A stretch of DNA of 64,000 nucleotides, taken from contig JAXLUI010000002.1 of the NCBI GenBank assembly GCA_046329585.1, positions 1,550,001 to 1,614,000 of the forward strand. Direction: 5' to 3'. The first letter of the stretch is position 1. Each line of letters opens with the position of its first letter. The notes beneath the pieces are model-generated. The model searched no databases. It worked only from the letters and a program-made list of their open reading frames with translations, and was not told the DNA's origin. The DNA comes from DLKC01 sp002478885 (GTDB lineage: Bacteria; Bacteroidota; Bacteroidia; Chitinophagales; Chitinophagaceae). A program made the translations under genes and the position numbers. This document shows positions 60,723-64,000 of this stretch, piece by piece.

Positions 60723-63170
60723 ATGAAGTATTTCCTGGTCATTGTTTTGCTCTTTGTTGCAGTTTTTGGTTATGGGCAATCCATCGTTGTGAAGGCCGAT
60801 AGAGATGTCTCGTGGAAAAAAATATACAGAGCCGAAGCAACAAAGATCAATGACCTTGTGAATACCAGACTCGACGCAAGGTTTGATTATGATAAAAGCT
60901 GGATGTACGGCAAAGTCTGGATAACACTGAAGCCCCACTTCTACCCTACCGATTCCCTCAATCTCGACGCAAAAGGTATGCAGATAAACGAAATTTCAAT
61001 CGTCAACAACGGTAAAAAGGCCGCCTTGAAATATGACTACGATGGGATGAACCTTCGAATAAAACTCGACAAAACATACAAAAACAGTGATAGTTACGTC
61101 GTTTATGTTGATTACATTTCAAAACCCAATGAATACCAAGGCAAAGGATCTGTCGCCATAACCGATGCAAAAGGTTTGTACTTTATTAATCCCAAAGGCA
61201 CAGAAAAAAATAAACCTACACAAATATGGACACAAGGTGAAACAGAAGGCACCAGTGTTTGGCTGCCCACCATCGACCGCCCAAATCAAAAATCAACAGA
61301 CCAGATAAGCATGACCGTTCCTGATAAGTATGTGACACTGTCAAATGGCATACTTGCTTCACAGAAAAAAAACACAGATGGCACACGTACAGATACCTGG
61401 CAAATGGACCTCCCACAATCTCCTTACCTGTTCTTTATGGGTGTAGGTGATTACAGCATTGTGAAAGACGCTTACAAAGGCAAAGAAGTTAGTTATTACG
61501 TGGAGAAAGAATACGCACCGGTGGCAAGAAAAATTTTCGGCAACACACCTGAAATGATCAAATTTTATGCTGATAAACTGGGCGTAGAATATCAATGGCC
61601 AAAGTATTCCCAGATCGTAGGCCGCGATTATGTGAGTGGCGCCATGGAAAATACCACGGCTACTTTACACCAGGAAACTGCTAACCAAAACGCCCGGCAG
61701 CTCCTGGATGGCAATGTTTGGGAAGAAGTAATTGCACATGAACTTTTCCACCATTGGTTCGGCGACCTTGTTACATGTGAAAGCTGGAGCAACCTTACCG
61801 TAAATGAAAGTTTCGCCGATTTTAGCGAAGTGCTTTGGGACGAATACAAATATGGCCAGGACGCAGGTGACGAACACAATTATCAAGCTCAGGATGAATA
61901 TCTCATGGCTGCTGCGGACAACAAAGACCTTGTTCGTTTTTACTATCGCGATAAAGAAGATCTTTTCGATGAAGTTACTTACCAAAAAGGTGGCCGTATT
62001 CTCAATATGCTGAGAACATATGTTGGCGACGAAGCTTTTTTCAGATCACTAAATAAATACCTTAACGATAACAAATTTAAAAACGCCGAAGCACATCAGC
62101 TAAGGCTTGCGTTTGAATCGGTAACAGGACAAGATCTGAACTGGTTCTGGAACCAATGGTATTTCAGCAGTGGCCATCCGCTATTGAAGATCGACTATAA
62201 TTATAATGATGCCCAGGGCAAAGCAAGGGTAATCGTTAAACAAACCCAGAAAACCGATAAGATTTACAAATTGCCCATCGCCATAGATGTTTACAGCGGC
62301 GCTACAGCCCTGCGATACAATGTTTGGATCAATAACAGGACCGACACTTTTACTTTCGCCTATACTTCCCGACCCGACCTTATTAATGTCGATGCCCAAA
62401 AGATCCTTCTCTGTGAAAAAACAGACAACAAGTCTGCCGACAACTATAAAGCACAAATAAAATATGCGCCACTGTATCTGGACCGCAGGGAAGCATTGGA
62501 ATATTTCGCTAAAGAAGGAATGCCGGAACTCCTGCTCGGGCTAAAAGACAAATATGCAGGCCTGCGAAAATTTACACTCGACAAATTAGCTGAAGACTCT
62601 GCCTGGCTTGCCAGCGACAGCAACCTCGACGCGATTGAACAACTTGCCAAAACAGATCCTGACAGAAAAGTGCGCGCCAAAGCGCTCCAGGTGCTTGGCT
62701 ACACCGGCCTCGATAAATACAAAACGCTTTTTGCAAACAACGTGTACGATTCTTCCTATAGCATATCTGCCGCCGCCCTGAAAGGCTTGTACAATCTCGA
62801 TTCAACCGCCGCATATACAGCAACCAATAAAGTAAAAAAAGATACGAGAGGAGACCTTAGTATAGTTGTGGGTTCCATTCTAATGGACAAAGGCGGAGAT
62901 GAAGATTTTGGCCTTATCCTGGAAGCCTACGACAGGCTGCCTTTTAGTGAAGACAAATTAAAAAATACGGTTACTTTTTGCAACTATCTTGCTACCCTTA
63001 ACGATATGCAGCAAATAAAAGAAGGAATCGACAAAGTGATTGATCTCAGAAATTCCATACCTGACAACTACAGGAGTTTCATCGACCCAATGTTCAAAAG
63101 CTCTCTCAATAAAATTGCCACAGCAAAGGGAGGTGAGATCAGCGACTATATCAATGAACGCTTCAAATAA
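60723..63170 (+). CDS. M1 family zinc aminopeptidase
   Basis: Exported zinc aminopeptidase of 815 residues that removes N-terminal residues from peptides in the envelope. The leader is MKYFLVIVLLFVAVFGYGQS. The M1 exopeptidase motif GAMEN is present (VSGAMENTTATLH), followed by the zinc site HELFH (H339, E340, H343) and the third ligand E362 (NESFAD), exactly the HExxH-x18-E spacing. The C-terminal region has helical repeats (DRKVRAKALQVLGYTGLD) like HEAT repeats. The open frame extends 39 codons upstream into intergenic DNA; the ATG at 60723 is preceded by a good -7 element (60697-60704). A strong terminator follows. Confidence 0.95.
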   Translation: MKYFLVIVLLFVAVFGYGQSIVVKADRDVSWKKIYRAEATKINDLVNTRLDARFDYDKSWMYGKVWITLKPHFYPTDSLNLDAKGMQINEISIVNNGKKAALKYDYDGMNLRIKLDKTYKNSDSYVVYVDYISKPNEYQGKGSVAITDAKGLYFINPKGTEKNKPTQIWTQGETEGTSVWLPTIDRPNQKSTDQISMTVPDKYVTLSNGILASQKKNTDGTRTDTWQMDLPQSPYLFFMGVGDYSIVKDAYKGKEVSYYVEKEYAPVARKIFGNTPEMIKFYADKLGVEYQWPKYSQIVGRDYVSGAMENTTATLHQETANQNARQLLDGNVWEEVIAHELFHHWFGDLVTCESWSNLTVNESFADFSEVLWDEYKYGQDAGDEHNYQAQDEYLMAAADNKDLVRFYYRDKEDLFDEVTYQKGGRILNMLRTYVGDEAFFRSLNKYLNDNKFKNAEAHQLRLAFESVTGQDLNWFWNQWYFSSGHPLLKIDYNYNDAQGKARVIVKQTQKTDKIYKLPIAIDVYSGATALRYNVWINNRTDTFTFAYTSRPDLINVDAQKILLCEKTDNKSADNYKAQIKYAPLYLDRREALEYFAKEGMPELLLGLKDKYAGLRKFTLDKLAEDSAWLASDSNLDAIEQLAKTDPDRKVRAKALQVLGYTGLDKYKTLFANNVYDSSYSISAAALKGLYNLDSTAAYTATNKVKKDTRGDLSIVVGSILMDKGGDEDFGLILEAYDRLPFSEDKLKNTVTFCNYLATLNDMQQIKEGIDKVIDLRNSIPDNYRSFIDPMFKSSLNKIATAKGGEISDYINERFK

Positions 63171-63186
63171 TACCAAAGAGCTCCAC

Positions 63187-63221
63187 AAAAAAACACCTTC
63201 TTCACTGAAGGTGTTTTTTTG
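63187..63221. terminator. Bidirectional terminator after the M1 aminopeptidase
   Basis: AACACCTTC, loop TTCACT, GAAGGTGTT with A-run before and T-run after, between the convergent aminopeptidase and FAH genes. Confidence 0.9.
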
Positions 63222-63230
63222 TTTTATTTG

Positions 63231-63279
63231 CCCGGCGCCGGTGCCGCTATTTGGCTTTGCTTGCGTCGCACTCTTGTAC
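63231..63279 (-). repeat. Dispersed intergenic repeat copy 27, type A
   Basis: Core CTTGCGTCGCACTCTTGTAC at 63260-63279, tail GCCCGGCGCC directly after the terminator. Between convergent aminopeptidase and FAH genes. Confidence 0.83.
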
Positions 63280-63346
63280 TGCATCGCATTTGGAAACAAG
63301 AACAGTCAACGTTGCAATACAGTTGGCGGCGGTACAATTGCAGCAA

Positions 63347-64000
63347 CTAACCCCTGTACGCAACCACCTGTTGTTTTGATACTCCCAGGCCATCAACACC
63401 TAATTCAATAACATCACCGGCTTTCAGGTACACTTGCGGATTCATTCCCAACCCAACTCCTGCAGGTGTGCCGGTTGAAATAATATCGCCAGGCAACAAT
63501 GTCATAAAATGGCTGACATAAGAAACCAGGTGGGGTATTTTGAAAATTAAATTCGATGTATTGCCGTCCTGCATTTTTTGTCCGTTCACGGTAAGCCATA
63601 AACGAAGATTGTCTACGTCCGTAACTTCATCCTTTGTAACGAGCCAGGGACCTAAAGGGGCAAACGTATCGCAGCCTTTGCCTTTATCCCATGTTCCATT
63701 ACGTTCCAGTTGAAAAGCACGTTCACTAACATCGTTATGCAGGCAATAACCCGCAACGTAATCCATTGCATCTTCTTCTTCCACATAACTTGCTTTTTTC
63801 CCGATCACAACAGCTAACTCAACTTCCCAATCGGTCTTTACCGAATGTTTCGGAATAACAACATCATCAAAAGGGCCACAGATCGCAGTCGTCGACTTCA
63901 TGAAAATAACCGGTTCCGGAGGCGTTGCTGCGCCCGTTTCTTTCGCATGGTCAGCATAGTTCAAACCGATACACACAATTTTAGATGGCCGCACAAAAGG
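63347..64000 (-). CDS. Fumarylacetoacetate hydrolase (FAH) family protein, 5' end outside the window
   Basis: Member of the FAH superfamily, metal-dependent enzymes that cleave or decarboxylate 2-keto acids such as fumarylpyruvate or acylpyruvates. The visible C-terminal part (about 218 residues) begins VRPSKIVCIGLNYADHAKET and carries the metal-ligand region DWEVELAVVIGKKASYV, AGYCLHNDVSERAFQLE, KGCDTFAPLGPWLV and the end GDIISTGTPAGVGLG. The frame stays open to the window edge, and family members have about 60 more N-terminal residues before this motif, so the start lies beyond position 64000. Substrate is unknown. Confidence 0.9.
   Translation of the reverse strand, partial: PFVRPSKIVCIGLNYADHAKETGAATPPEPVIFMKSTTAICGPFDDVVIPKHSVKTDWEVELAVVIGKKASYVEEEDAMDYVAGYCLHNDVSERAFQLERNGTWDKGKGCDTFAPLGPWLVTKDEVTDVDNLRLWLTVNGQKMQDGNTSNLIFKIPHLVSYVSHFMTLLPGDIISTGTPAGVGLGMNPQVYLKAGDVIELGVDGLGVSKQQVVAYRG

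Overview
The window looks like chromosomal DNA of a Bacteroidota member, most probably family Chitinophagaceae. Supporting signs are Bacteroidota-type promoters (TTTG, 19-20 bp, TAnnTTTG) in front of the rRNA operons and rnpB, A-rich leaders instead of Shine-Dalgarno sites, and Bacteroidota-centred families (DUF3822, DUF4954, DUF2027-Smr, DUF4476, FISUMP lipoproteins, GH127). No transposase, integrase, phage gene, CRISPR array or toxin-antitoxin pair was seen. The content is mostly housekeeping.

Layout. 0-14 kb: lone modA, a 2-oxoacid dehydrogenase E2, cinA, dacB (PBP4), a hotdog thioesterase, a secreted amidohydrolase, a GIN-domain lipoprotein, guaA with a PBP1-like binding protein behind it, a lipoprotein and mnmA. 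14-22 kb: rpoB standing alone without rpoC or rplJL, phzF, and rnhA meeting rnr tail-to-tail. 22-26 kb: the tight minus-strand cluster DUF3822-rsmD-bioD-MTHFS-lpxK. 26-33 kb: an MFS exporter, small surface lipoproteins, an ICMT-like methyltransferase, DUF4954, then rnpB (RNase P RNA). 33-46 kb: DUF2027-Smr, a divergent GH127/GH78 glycosidase pair, a PQQ dehydrogenase with a heme domain, an amino-acid permease, DinB-like, polyprenyl synthase and an exported SAM-hydrolase-like protein. 46.8-57.6 kb: two tandem rRNA operons on the minus strand, each 16S-tRNA-Ile-tRNA-Ala-23S-5S. 58-64 kb: truA, a DUF4476 protein, an M1 aminopeptidase and a FAH-family hydrolase cut by the window end.

The most striking unexplained signal is a dispersed intergenic repeat. 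About 30 copies occur at gene boundaries, in both orientations, including inside the spacer of each rRNA operon. Each has a 20-nt core (GTACAAGTGTGCGACGCAAC or a variant) followed 10-35 nt later by an AGCCCGGCTC-like GC block and an A-run. Two core versions, TGCGACGCA and AGTGACACA, differ at paired positions of a small dyad, so the symmetry is kept. Several copies sit as facing inverted pairs. I know of no described function for it.

Other points: an 11-bp tandem repeat (TACTTGGTAGA) occurs in two distant divergent promoter regions. The second rRNA operon copy differs from the first by small deletions at universally conserved positions and by a mosaic tract in 23S domain V, which may be an assembly artefact or real recombination. 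Most start choices below rest on homology-like N-termini and signal peptides, because intergenic repeats lengthen many open frames artificially.
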